Source of the DNA: an uncultured Campylobacter sp.
Lineage (GTDB): Bacteria > Campylobacterota > Campylobacteria > Campylobacterales > Campylobacteraceae
Reading direction: 5' to 3'
Length of the DNA: 42,048 bases
Assembly (NCBI RefSeq): GCF_938045345.1
Contig: NZ_CALIMS010000046.1
Location: forward strand, 1 to 42,048
A program made the translations under genes and the position numbers. Each line of letters opens with the position of its first letter. Positions within the stretch are counted from its first letter, which is position 1. Under the pieces are notes generated by a model, which saw only the letters and a program-made list of their open reading frames with translations, searched no databases and was not told the DNA's origin. Below are positions 15,828 to 23,960 of the stretch, in pieces.

Positions 15828-16856
15828 TTGAGCGCGAGCGAGCTGGAGAAGATCAGGCTGGGGCTTTTGTATAAGGCGAAAAGAAATACGATCTTCGTGG
15901 CGGCGTGCATGCTCGGCTACGGCGTGTTTTTGTTATACAAGCTACGCGACGGAGGAGGCATGGCGGATTTGTTGCCGTTTATCGGATTATTTGCGGTTGT
16001 TCTTATAGTAGCCGTTTTGTGCGATCAGGCCTCCATAAAAGCTACGATAATCCAAGCCGCGGGTCTTTTTATAATATGCCTATTTCTAGTTGATTTACAA
16101 AATCGCCCCACGATTTCCAAATATATCTTACTCGCGATTATGACTTTAATCTTGGCCGCTTCGAGCTTGTTTGTATTGTTTAGAGACTTTAAGCAAGACT
16201 ATTCGGCAAAATTTCGGTGCGCTTTTAAAGAGCACTATCTAATGCCCTATTTTAAGGCGTTCGGCTATCGATATGAAATTTCAGGTGATATCGATCCCGC
16301 CAAACTCAAGCTCTCCGGGCTCTTTTTTCGACTAGATAAATTCAAAGGCGGCAACGATAGGGTCTCGGGCGTTTATGACGGCGTGAAGTTCGCATTTTGC
16401 GACGTGAGCTTATTTAATAGATTTTCGGAAAGCGAAATCCTCGGCACCTTTTTCTGCGCGGAATTTAACAAACGCATAAGTGCCAAAACCCTGATTTTTC
16501 CCGCTCGCGCCGGCGCGCCGAACACCCTCGGGCTAAAAAAGATCGATATGGACGATGCGGAGTTTAACGTCGCCTTCGCCGTGTATTCCGCGGACGCGGC
16601 GGGCGCGATGTATATTCTAACGCCCGCCTTTATGCGCAGGCTCTTGCGCTTCGCAGGCGCCGTAGCCGCGCCCGTTAGCCTTAGCTTCGCAGATAGCAAA
16701 ATTTACATTTTCGTAAATACGGGGCGCGACAATTTCGAGCCCGACATCGGCGAAAGCGTGTTGCGCCGCGACCCTGCCGCGCAGCTCAAGCGCGAGCTTT
16801 CGCACTTTTTAGCGATCGTAAAAAACCTAAAACTAAACGAAAGAATTTGGAGCTAG
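15828..16856 (+). CDS. DUF3137-type membrane protein
   Basis: 342 residues starting at TTG with an AGGAGGGG ribosome site. Four hydrophobic segments (about 21-38, 48-65, 73-90, 99-118) are followed by a cytosolic domain (about 135-300) with the DUF3137 style of YRYEISGDIDPAKLKLSGLF, VSGVYDGVKFAFCDV and FCAEFNK. Function of the family is unknown. The gene is single, and both flanks are RAATTY-rich spacer. Confidence 0.68.
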   Translation: MSASELEKIRLGLLYKAKRNTIFVAACMLGYGVFLLYKLRDGGGMADLLPFIGLFAVVLIVAVLCDQASIKATIIQAAGLFIICLFLVDLQNRPTISKYILLAIMTLILAASSLFVLFRDFKQDYSAKFRCAFKEHYLMPYFKAFGYRYEISGDIDPAKLKLSGLFFRLDKFKGGNDRVSGVYDGVKFAFCDVSLFNRFSESEILGTFFCAEFNKRISAKTLIFPARAGAPNTLGLKKIDMDDAEFNVAFAVYSADAAGAMYILTPAFMRRLLRFAGAVAAPVSLSFADSKIYIFVNTGRDNFEPDIGESVLRRDPAAQLKRELSHFLAIVKNLKLNERIWS

Positions 16857-17318
16857 CGGACGGACGGCTCGTCGCAGCTTTGCGTGTCACAGCCTCGCGC
16901 ACTATAACTTCACACGCCGTGCTGCGACCTCACGCGCCGTAAAATTTGGAATTTTAAAATTCCGCTTTTTGATTTCGCGCTTTGGAATTTCACGCGCCTT
17001 AAAATCCCGCGCGTTTTGAAATTTAAAATTTTAATCCACGCTACGAAATTCTGCACCGTAAAATTTGAAATCCTGAAAATAAAATCCGCGCCTTGAAATT
17101 TTACGCTTTGAAATTTAAAATTTTAAAATTTCGCAGCCGAAATCTTACGCGCCTGAAATTTGAAATTTTGTCGCGCCTTGAAATTTTACAACCCCAAAGC
17201 CTTGAAATTTAAAATCCAAATCCGCTTGCTGTGGAATTCTACGAAATTGCGAAATTGAGAAATTGAAATTCCTTGAAGTTGCAAAATTCCGCAAGGGCTG
17301 CCGTTTGAAATTCGCCTT
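16857..17318. repeat. Degenerate GAAATTT repeat array
   Basis: 462 bp with no gene. A loosely repeated unit of the form CGCGCCTTGAAATTTTACGC recurs (clearest near 17090-17106 and 17175-17190), interspersed with GAAATTT, AAATTC and GAATTC. I count about 20 RAATTY sites here, against under one expected for random sequence. No homology to a mobile element is visible. Confidence 0.6.
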
Positions 17319-18644
17319 TCAAAGCATAAGGCTAAGCAGCAGCAAAAATCCGATGAAGCTTAGGGCGTTGCCGAAGGAGCCGCCGATGTGATCGCCGAGC
17401 CGCGTCAACACGAGCGCGCCGCCTAGACGCAGACCTATTTGTAGCGCCACGCCCGCGATAAAATCCGCTACGCGCCGAAGTCCGCTGCGCGTATCGCCGA
17501 GCTTCATGCCGCGGCTTTGATTCCAAAGCCCGCTTACGCGGTAGTCTTTGTAGCGAGCGCGGAGAATATCGCCGTTTTGCAGCTCGAAGCTCTGCGAAGC
17601 GTCCTTCGCCTTGGCGGGTACCGTGGCTTCGGCAGAGCGGGTGGAATTTATAGAATTTGCTGCGTTAGTAGAATTTGCAGAGCTTGTGGAATTCGCTGAT
17701 TTCGCAAAATTCTTGATGCTCGCAGAATTTGTGGAATTTTCTGCGCCTAAATTCTTAAATTTCATGCAATTTTTGCCGTCCGCAAGCTCCGCTAAATTTT
17801 GATCCGCACGTAGCGCGCCGGAAACGATCTGCAGCTTGTTTTCGCCCGATAAATATAGCCCATCCAGCGCGAAGCCATAATAATAAACGTCGCCGCTTTG
17901 CAGCACGCGCACGCCGCTAGCATAGCCCTCCGCTTCGCCGCTTCGCTTGGGCTCTTTGGAGTGCGAAAGCGCTGCGAATATGCGTCCGAACTTTGCGGCG
18001 CGCCAGTCTCTTCGCATAAACCTAAAGCTGCAATATGCAAAAGGCGCGAGGACGGGTAGGGCTATAGCCACCGCAGGATCGCTCTTTTCAAAAATAAAGA
18101 TTATGCAGTAGATGCTCATTGCAGTCAGCGCTACGCCGAAGGCTGCGAATATCGCGGCGAGTGCCGTGCTACCGGCGTCCTTCCAGCGCTGCGCGCCCAG
18201 GCTTAGATTAACGAAATCTAGCGGAAGGACGGAAGCGGCGGAGTTTATGCCGCTACGATCTTTGTCCGATAAATCAGATACCGCAGAATTTTGACGTACA
18301 CTTGCCGCGGTATAGCTATGTGCGTCGTAGTCTAAATTTGCGGTAGCGGGATTTCCGCTACTTGAAACTTCGCAGCTAGGGCGCAGCGCGGAATTTTCAC
18401 CGCTTAAATCGCTGCGGGCGGAATTTGAGCTCGAAACCTCATATATCACCGCCAGCTCGTCTCCCTCGCGTATCGGCAGATAAAGCCCGTCGCGTTTTAA
18501 GTCCAAAATTCCCGCAAAGCGCAAGTGCTCCAGCATAAAGCTAAATTTCGCCGTGTCTGCAGCCGCGGGCTCAAGCTTGAAATCCCTGGCCGTGCCGCGA
18601 GCAAGCTTGATACGTCGCGGCGAAAGAAATTTAGAAAACCCCAT
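17319..18644 (-). CDS. Membrane protein with Ser/Asn-rich repetitive insertions (unknown)
   Basis: 441 residues. The N-terminal region (1-70) is soluble. A pair of hydrophobic segments (about 155-200) and a hydrophobic C-terminus (about 390-441) flank a soluble middle part. Two low-complexity insertions stand out: about 71-140 (Ser/Asn/Ala-rich) and about 305-345, where the three-residue unit N-S-T/A repeats about a dozen times, encoded by a degenerate 9-bp DNA repeat of AATTC/GAATT type. The start ATG has an AAAAGG ribosome site. It lies 35 bp after terC in the same direction. The function is not recognised. The antisense frames made of VEF/AEF units are shadows of this repeat. Confidence 0.68.
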   Translation of the reverse strand: MGFSKFLSPRRIKLARGTARDFKLEPAAADTAKFSFMLEHLRFAGILDLKRDGLYLPIREGDELAVIYEVSSSNSARSDLSGENSALRPSCEVSSSGNPATANLDYDAHSYTAASVRQNSAVSDLSDKDRSGINSAASVLPLDFVNLSLGAQRWKDAGSTALAAIFAAFGVALTAMSIYCIIFIFEKSDPAVAIALPVLAPFAYCSFRFMRRDWRAAKFGRIFAALSHSKEPKRSGEAEGYASGVRVLQSGDVYYYGFALDGLYLSGENKLQIVSGALRADQNLAELADGKNCMKFKNLGAENSTNSASIKNFAKSANSTSSANSTNAANSINSTRSAEATVPAKAKDASQSFELQNGDILRARYKDYRVSGLWNQSRGMKLGDTRSGLRRVADFIAGVALQIGLRLGGALVLTRLGDHIGGSFGNALSFIGFLLLLSLML

Positions 18645-18679
18645 GAGCGCCTTTTAGATCTCGCAAAATTTTGCCCCGC

Positions 18680-19399
18680 CTATTTCGCGGCGGATTTTTT
18701 GCGGATCTGGATATTGATGAGTTCCACCAGCAGCGAAAACGCCATCGAGAAGTAGATGTAGCCCTTAGGTATGTGAAAGCCCAGCCCGTCGGCGATCAGC
18801 GAGACGCCTACCAAAATCAAAAATGCAAGCGCTAAAATTTTGATCGTCGGGTTTGCGTCCACGAAGCGCGCGATCGCGCCGCTAGCGAGCATCATCACGC
18901 CCACGGCGATGATCACTGCGAGGATCATCACAGGTAGGTGCTGCGCCATGCCCACGGCGGTGATGACGCTGTCGAGCGAAAAGATGATGTCTAAAACGGC
19001 GATCTGCACGAGAGTGCCGCCGAAGCTTGCCTTGCCGCCGCCGGCGCTATGCTCGTGCGCCTCGCCGGTAGTGCTGGAGTGGATCTCGAGCGTGGATTTG
19101 ACGAGCAGAAACAATCCGCCGCCGATCAGCACGAGATCGCGTCCGCTAAAATCGCGCGTAAGCACGCTAAATAGCGGCTTGGTAAGCCCCATGATCCAGC
19201 TTAGGCTAAGAAGCAGCAGTATGCGCGTGAACATCGCAAGCGCGAGCCCCATTATACGGGCGCGTCCGCGCTGTGCCTCGGGCAGGCGGCCGCACAAAAT
19301 CGCGATAAATATGATATTGTCGATGCCAAGCACGATCTCAAGCCCCGTGAGCGTCGCCAGGCTGATCCATGCCTCGGGTGAGGCGATCCATTCAAACAT
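18680..19399 (-). CDS. TerC-family integral membrane protein
   Basis: 239 residues with about seven membrane segments. The TerC hallmarks are LEIVLGIDNIIFIAIL (about 20-35) and IIFSLDSVITAVG (about 137-149), both carrying conserved membrane aspartates. Family members are linked to metal efflux (notably manganese) and to tellurium resistance in other bacteria; the substrate here is not determinable. The cytosolic loop contains a short EAHEHS stretch. It is co-oriented with the unknown membrane protein at 17319 and separated by 35 bp, so they are probably co-transcribed. Confidence 0.87.
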   Translation of the reverse strand: MFEWIASPEAWISLATLTGLEIVLGIDNIIFIAILCGRLPEAQRGRARIMGLALAMFTRILLLLSLSWIMGLTKPLFSVLTRDFSGRDLVLIGGGLFLLVKSTLEIHSSTTGEAHEHSAGGGKASFGGTLVQIAVLDIIFSLDSVITAVGMAQHLPVMILAVIIAVGVMMLASGAIARFVDANPTIKILALAFLILVGVSLIADGLGFHIPKGYIYFSMAFSLLVELINIQIRKKSAAK

Positions 19400-19702
19400 C
19401 GGTTTCCTTTGGGTGAAATTTAAGCGGTGATGATAGCGAAAGTTTGGTTAAAATTTCTAAATTTTACCGCCTTCGTGCGCGAAACTGCGCGGGGAATTTC
19501 GGCGATGCGATGCGGACGGTTTATCTTGGAATTTTACCGCAAGACTATTTCGCTAAAAGGCGCAAAGCGCCGCATGCGCGGCAGAATTGCGGCGCGTGGA
19601 ATTTTAATGGCGGAATTTTAAAATTTAGGCTATAAATTTACCCGTTTTTAAGCAGGGGGGGGTAGCATTATTTTCTAGAAAATTCACTTCAAGGAGTTAA
19701 AG
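19400..19702. other. Spacer with a G8 homopolymer before the lipoprotein gene
   Basis: 303 bp with no credible gene. It contains TATAAA (19631-19636) and a run of eight G at 19655-19662, 40 bp before the start codon at 19703. Depending on which -10 is used, the tract is either in the 5' leader or between the promoter elements. Confidence 0.6.
19655..19662 (+). repeat. G8 homopolymeric tract, candidate phase-variable site
   Basis: Eight consecutive G residues upstream of a lipoprotein gene. In Campylobacter, G tracts of about this length slip during replication and vary gene expression. This one would act on transcription or the leader, not on the reading frame. Confidence 0.6.
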
Positions 19703-20470
19703 ATGAAATATGTGCTAAGTGTCGCGCTGGCGGCATTGTTTTTAGCAGGATGCGGCGAGGACGAAGTAGAGCTCGTGAAAAACTATACTTTGCCTGATTT
19801 CAAGTCGATGAGTATCGGCACGGCGATCGAAGGCTCGAAAATCTGCAAAAGTGTTACGTGGAGCAAAGAGGAAAACGGCGGATTAAAGACGGTTAGGATG
19901 GTCTGCGACGTGGATATGGAGCGCATGAAAGTAAAGATAGTGCAAGATAAAACCGAGAGCCTTAAATCTTATAAACAAAGAGCATTGGATACATCTTTAA
20001 ATAATGCTATGATTTATTACAAAAGTAAGGTCTATGATGAGCAAGGCCTGCTTAAGCTAGCAAAAGAACACTGCAAACTCAATGAGGTAAAATTCCAAGA
20101 AGCATTTAAAACTAAAGGCAAAATAGAATTCGACGATGAAGACAAGATAGTTGATTGTGACGATAAATTAAAAGGGGAATTTCAAAAAGAATATAGCGTT
20201 GATTATATTATAGAATATCTTAAGAGAGCCGTCTATTACTCGCAGCTAACAGTAGAGCAATATGATGCAGTTTTTGGACGCAAAAAAGTAGAGTATCCAT
20301 CAAAAGCTGTTATTGAGCTAAATTTTATCGTCAATGCCGATAAAAGCATAAGTTTGTCGGATAAATTTATGGTGACCGAAGATGTTGCCGATGATATTAT
20401 CAAAACAAGTTCGTTCACTGGTAAAAGGGTGGCAGAAGACGCCTTAGTAATTTTCTACGAAAGAAAGTAA
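19703..20470 (+). CDS. Lipoprotein (unknown)
   Basis: 255 residues with a clear signal and lipobox LAGC (Cys17). The mature part is acidic and charged, with four cysteines (about Cys48, 67, 123 and 153) that could pair as disulfides, and no recognised domain. The ATG follows CAAGGAGTTAAAG. From about residue 85 on the gene is more AT-rich than its start. It is monocistronic, followed by a strong terminator, and preceded by a G8 tract that may vary its expression. Surface exposure is inferred from the lipobox, not proven. Confidence 0.78.
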   Translation: MKYVLSVALAALFLAGCGEDEVELVKNYTLPDFKSMSIGTAIEGSKICKSVTWSKEENGGLKTVRMVCDVDMERMKVKIVQDKTESLKSYKQRALDTSLNNAMIYYKSKVYDEQGLLKLAKEHCKLNEVKFQEAFKTKGKIEFDDEDKIVDCDDKLKGEFQKEYSVDYIIEYLKRAVYYSQLTVEQYDAVFGRKKVEYPSKAVIELNFIVNADKSISLSDKFMVTEDVADDIIKTSSFTGKRVAEDALVIFYERK

Positions 20471-20482
20471 GCACCTCATCTT

Positions 20483-20518
20483 GCGGCTAAATTTTATAAA
20501 ATTTTAAAATTTAGCCGC
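20483..20518 (+). terminator. Rho-independent terminator of the lipoprotein gene
   Basis: Perfect 14-bp stem GCGGCTAAATTTTA with its complement, eight-base loop, then six T residues. It begins 13 bp after the stop codon. Confidence 0.92.
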
Positions 20519-20590
20519 TTTTTTGTATCAAAATTTCATTCAAGATTTTACGTGGATTTTAAATTTAAAGCACGATGCCTTCTCGCCGTC

Positions 20591-20614
20591 AAGGCTAAAT
20601 TTAAATTTAGCCTT
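20591..20614. repeat. 24-bp perfect palindrome
   Basis: AAGGCTAAATTT followed directly by its reverse complement. It resembles the stem of the terminator 75 bp upstream and could be a back-up terminator for the opposite-facing rnhB transcript or a protein site. Confidence 0.5.
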
Positions 20615-20987
20615 ATTGCGGTGCGCGGGCTGAATTTACGCTGCGCGGAATTTTAAATTTTATTCGGACGCGGATAAGCTAGCGAGCCGAGCTTGCGGTT
20701 TTAGATAAAAATTCCGACCTTGTACGGGCTCTTGCGAGATATGAAAGCGCGGTTAAAATTCCCACAAGTAGCGCAAGAGTAGGTCATAGCCGAGAACGCA
20801 GGCTGTGGGCTATTAAATTTCTTGCTAGCTAGGCAAAAAGCGTATTCGCCTGCCAAAACTAGCGATTATCGTATCGGCTGAAATCGGCGTGCTTTGCATT
20901 CAAATATGAGTTTCGGCGTCGTTTGCCAACGGAGTATCAACCGAACGGCAGACTTTGTCTCGCTGATCGAGCAAGCTTGCTGCCGCG

Positions 20988-21551
20988 TTAATCAAACAGC
21001 GAGGGTTGCAGCGATTTGATCTTATAGCTTGCGCGGTGAAAAGGCGTGAATCCGTACTGCTCGATCGCCGCGATGTGTGCGGCCGAGCCGTAGCCTTTGT
21101 TTTGCGCGAAGCCGTATTGCGGGTAGCACTGTGCGAGCTCATACATCGTGCGGTCGCGCGTAACTTTGGCGAGGATGCTTGCGGCGCTTACTTCGGCGAT
21201 TTGCGCGTCGGCTTTTACGAGCGTCTGAAGCCCGCGTACGCCGAAGTTTGCGTTGCCGTCGTAGATGATCTGTCCGCTAAAACCCATAAAATACGCGAGA
21301 ATCTGCTCAAGCGCCGATCTTAGACACGAGCTTAGGCCCACCTCATCGACCTGTGCGCTTGAAATTTCGACGATTTTGTAGCACGAGTTTTCGATGATCT
21401 GGGCGTAGAGCTCCTCGCGGCGCTTTTCGCTTAGCTTTTTGCTATCGGCAAGGCCTGCGATCTCGCGTTGCAGCACGCAGCCCGCGACGCAAAGCGGTCC
21501 CGCAAGACAGCCCCGCCCCGCCTCGTCGATACCGCAAATCTGCCCGCTCAC
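20988..21551 (-). CDS. rnhB: Ribonuclease HII
   Basis: 187 residues. The N-terminal block GIDEAGRGCLAGPL carries the catalytic Asp-Glu pair (about 8-9). Later come IIYDGNANFG and EVSAASILAKVTRDR, the standard RNase HII motifs. It nicks RNA in DNA-RNA hybrids and removes misincorporated ribonucleotides. The GTG start overlaps the stop of the RDD gene (GTGA), so it is translationally coupled. It is last in the secG-frr-pyrE-RDD-rnhB minus-strand run. Confidence 0.93.
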   Translation of the reverse strand: MSGQICGIDEAGRGCLAGPLCVAGCVLQREIAGLADSKKLSEKRREELYAQIIENSCYKIVEISSAQVDEVGLSSCLRSALEQILAYFMGFSGQIIYDGNANFGVRGLQTLVKADAQIAEVSAASILAKVTRDRTMYELAQCYPQYGFAQNKGYGSAAHIAAIEQYGFTPFHRASYKIKSLQPSLFD

Positions 21552-21973
21552 TGCGCGTCCTTTCGCACGACGGGCGCAGTCCCGCTTAGCAGGTCGTGTA
21601 AATTTAATCTATCTTTGCGGAAAAAGCAGATCAAAAGCCCGATGACGCTAAAGCCCGCAAACACGAAGCACGCAAAGCGAGTTAGCGCCCTAAAGAAGCT
21701 TACTTTGCGCCCGCTGCGAACGTCGATGAGGTAAAGCCCTGCGAGCTTATAGCCTGGCGTCTGGGCGCTGCGGGCGTAAAATGCCGCGCAAATCGCGCCG
21801 TACACGAGCCAGATAAGCGCGATCGCGGCTTGGTTACGCCACAGAGCTTCCTTTGAGCCCAAGACGAGATAGGTAACGCCGTAAAATAGGGGCATTGCGA
21901 TGATGAAAAGATCGACGATGAAGGCCTTTACGCGCAGAAAAATCGGCGAAATTTTAGCTTTTTGTTTTGCCAT
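21548..21973 (-). CDS. RDD-family membrane protein
   Basis: 141 residues. The family motif appears at the start of the first membrane segment (FLRVKAFIVDLFIIAMPLFY), followed by a second segment (about 47-65, IALIWLVYGAICAAFYA), SAQTPGYKLAGLYLID, and a third near 95-115. RDD proteins are small inner-membrane proteins of mostly unknown, possibly ion-transport, function. It overlaps rnhB and lies 97 bp after pyrE. A homologue next to pyrE is usual in Campylobacter. Confidence 0.85.
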   Translation of the reverse strand: MAKQKAKISPIFLRVKAFIVDLFIIAMPLFYGVTYLVLGSKEALWRNQAAIALIWLVYGAICAAFYARSAQTPGYKLAGLYLIDVRSGRKVSFFRALTRFACFVFAGFSVIGLLICFFRKDRLNLHDLLSGTAPVVRKDAQ

Positions 21974-22070
21974 TTTGCTCCGTTTTGGATTAAATTTTAA
22001 AATTCCGGCGCGTTAAAGCTGAAAGAATAAAATTTAATCTCGTTGCGGTTTGTTAGCAGCAAATCGGCGT

Positions 22071-22682
22071 CTAGTTTCCGCGACTGCCGGGCTTGATCGC
22101 CTTGCTTCCGGCAGCGCAAAGCGGGCAGGTCGCGGGCTCGTAAATTTCAAACTCGAAATTGCCTAGCGCAAAAAACGGCTTATCTGCAGGCAGCTTGGCG
22201 CCCTCTTTTGCGCTGCTGCCCGATAAATTTGCGACCTTGCAAAATCCGCGATTGGCAAGCGCGGCAAAGCCCACGACCTCTCCGCCGAGGTTTTCGATGA
22301 GCCTGGCGCTCTCAAGAGCCGAGCCGCCCGTCGTGATGATGTCTTCGCAGACGATAAATCTCTCGCCCTTATGCACTTCAAAGCCGCGGCGCAGGCTCAT
22401 TACGCGATCTACGCGCTCGGTAAATATGAAACGCTTTTTCGCCGCGCGAGCTAGCTCGTAGCCCGCTAAAATTCCGCCCAGCGCGGGCGAGCAGACGCTG
22501 TCAAACTCCACGCCCGCTTTTTCGATGATAGCGGCGAGTTCGTCTGCGAGCTGTCCCGCGAGCCGCGGATCCTCAAGTACTTTGGCGCTTTGCAGATAAA
22601 ATTCCGAGTGGTTGCCGCTTGAAAGCAGAAAATGCCCTCGCAGATATGCGCCGCAGTCGCGATAGATTTTTTCTATATTCAC
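22071..22682 (-). CDS. pyrE: Orotate phosphoribosyltransferase
   Basis: 203 residues. The PRPP-binding motif IVCEDIITTGGSALE (about 109-123) and the N-terminal GHFLLSSGNHSEFYLQ block are intact, so it should convert orotate plus PRPP to orotidine monophosphate in pyrimidine synthesis. The C-terminal extension has a CPLC pair near residue 188. It starts 3 bp after the frr stop, so the two are tightly coupled. Confidence 0.93.
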   Translation of the reverse strand: MNIEKIYRDCGAYLRGHFLLSSGNHSEFYLQSAKVLEDPRLAGQLADELAAIIEKAGVEFDSVCSPALGGILAGYELARAAKKRFIFTERVDRVMSLRRGFEVHKGERFIVCEDIITTGGSALESARLIENLGGEVVGFAALANRGFCKVANLSGSSAKEGAKLPADKPFFALGNFEFEIYEPATCPLCAAGSKAIKPGSRGN

Positions 22683-22685
22683 AGC

Positions 22686-23243
22686 TCAGACCTTCAAAAG
22701 CTCGGCTTCTTTGGCCTTGACTGCGTCGTCGATCTTGGCGGAGTAAGAGTCGGTGATCTTTTGCACCTCGTCGTAGCCCTTTTTAGCGTCGTCTTCGGAG
22801 ATCGCTTTGTCTTTTTCGAGCTTTTTGATTTCGTCGTTGGCGTCTTTGCGGACGTTGCGAATGCCGATTTTTGCTTTTTCGCCCATCGCTTTGGCCTTTT
22901 TTGCGTTTTCTTGGCGTTGCTCGATCGTCATCGGCGGGAAAAATAATTTTACGCTCTCGCCGTCGTTAGTAGGGTTTACGCCGATATTCGCCGCTGCGAT
23001 CGCGCTTTCGATCGCCTTTAGCATCGGTTTTTCCCACGGAGTGATCGAGATCGTTACCGCATCGGTCGAAAGGACGGTCGCGACCTGATTTAGCGGAGTC
23101 TGCGAGCCGTAATAATCCACGAAAATATGATCCAGGATCGCCACGCTCACCTTGCCGGTGCGTAGCGTCGTAAAGTCCTTTTTCAAAGCCTCGATAGCTC
23201 GATCGCCGTTTGCTCTTTGCTCTTTATAGATAGCTTCTAGCAT
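22686..23243 (-). CDS. frr: Ribosome recycling factor
   Basis: 185 residues, the normal length. The RRF signatures LRTGKVSVAILDHIFVDYYG (about 27-46), TPWEKPMLKAIE and RKDANDEIKKLEKD are present. It splits post-termination ribosomes together with EF-G. It is placed between secG and pyrE, as in Campylobacter jejuni. The ATG is preceded by an AAAGGAT-like ribosome site. Confidence 0.95.
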   Translation of the reverse strand: MLEAIYKEQRANGDRAIEALKKDFTTLRTGKVSVAILDHIFVDYYGSQTPLNQVATVLSTDAVTISITPWEKPMLKAIESAIAAANIGVNPTNDGESVKLFFPPMTIEQRQENAKKAKAMGEKAKIGIRNVRKDANDEIKKLEKDKAISEDDAKKGYDEVQKITDSYSAKIDDAVKAKEAELLKV

Positions 23244-23344
23244 TCAAATCCTTTAAATAAAATTTGCGAAATTATAGCGTTAAAAAAATAAGAATAGCAT
23301 TTAAAAGCGCGGATTTTGCGCTTTTAAATTTTAAAATTTAGAGT

Positions 23345-23866
23345 TTATTTGGTTGTGTTTTGATCTGCGGAAGTAGCGCTAGCATTGGTATCGCTTGATG
23401 CTTGCGACTGGGCAGGCGCGCTAGCTGCGGTAGTATCGGTCGCAGGAGCTGCGGGCGCTTCGATTTTCGTATCCGTTGCATTGGTCTCGCCGCTAATTAT
23501 GAAATTTGACTCAGTGCTTGCCGGAGCGAAATTAGGCTTTGCGCCTGAAGCTGGTATGGATGGCACGCTAGGGACAGCGTTTGGCACGGATTTAGTAGCA
23601 TTTGCTTCGATCTTTACGCGATCGACTACGGAAGATTTAGCATCTTGCTGATAGAAATATGCGAGCACAAGTGTATTTATCACGAATAAAATTCCCATCG
23701 CGGCGGTAAATTTAGCTAAAAATCCAGCTGGACCCTTCGCACCAAATAAGCTTTCGTTGCTTCCGCTGTATGCGCCAAGTCCGATAGAAGAGCTCTTTTG
23801 CAGTAGAACGGAGATCGTAATTATCACGGCAAAAACGACTTGTAAAACCAAAAATAACGTAGTCAC
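23345..23866 (-). CDS. secG: Preprotein translocase subunit SecG
   Basis: 173 residues. Two membrane segments (about 2-21 and 52-72) flank the conserved LLQKSSSIGLGAYSGSNESLFGAKGPAGFL loop start (shown only in part: LLQKSSSIGLGAYSG). After about residue 80 comes an Ala/Ser/Thr/Pro-rich tail that is longer than in E. coli SecG, as is usual in this class. It assists SecYE in protein export. It heads the frr-pyrE run. Confidence 0.92.
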   Translation of the reverse strand: MTTLFLVLQVVFAVIITISVLLQKSSSIGLGAYSGSNESLFGAKGPAGFLAKFTAAMGILFVINTLVLAYFYQQDAKSSVVDRVKIEANATKSVPNAVPSVPSIPASGAKPNFAPASTESNFIISGETNATDTKIEAPAAPATDTTAASAPAQSQASSDTNASATSADQNTTK

Positions 23867-23934
23867 TATAAAACCTTTTGAAAAAATTGAATTTGCGATT
23901 ATAATAAAAGATTTATAAATTTTAAGTTAAGAGT

Positions 23935-23953
23935 GCACCGCACGAAGCGGTGC
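23935..23953 (-). terminator. Hairpin after the BAX-inhibitor-1 gene
   Basis: Perfect 7-bp stem GCACCGC / GCGGTGC with a five-base TTCGT loop on the minus strand, 8 bp beyond the stop at 23961. It lacks a strong T-run, so termination is likely but not certain. Confidence 0.5.
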
Positions 23954-23960
23954 GTAAAAT

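Larger units (their letters stand above)
20471..20987. other. Spacer with terminator and perfect palindrome
   Basis: 517 bp between convergent genes. It holds the terminator at 20483-20518 and the 24-bp palindrome at 20591-20614. No gene is seen in the remainder. Confidence 0.6.

Noticed and set aside
17611..17802. Plus-strand frame made of VEF/AEF/LVEF units
   Set aside because: It is the antisense reading of the 9-bp repeat inside the minus-strand membrane-protein gene.
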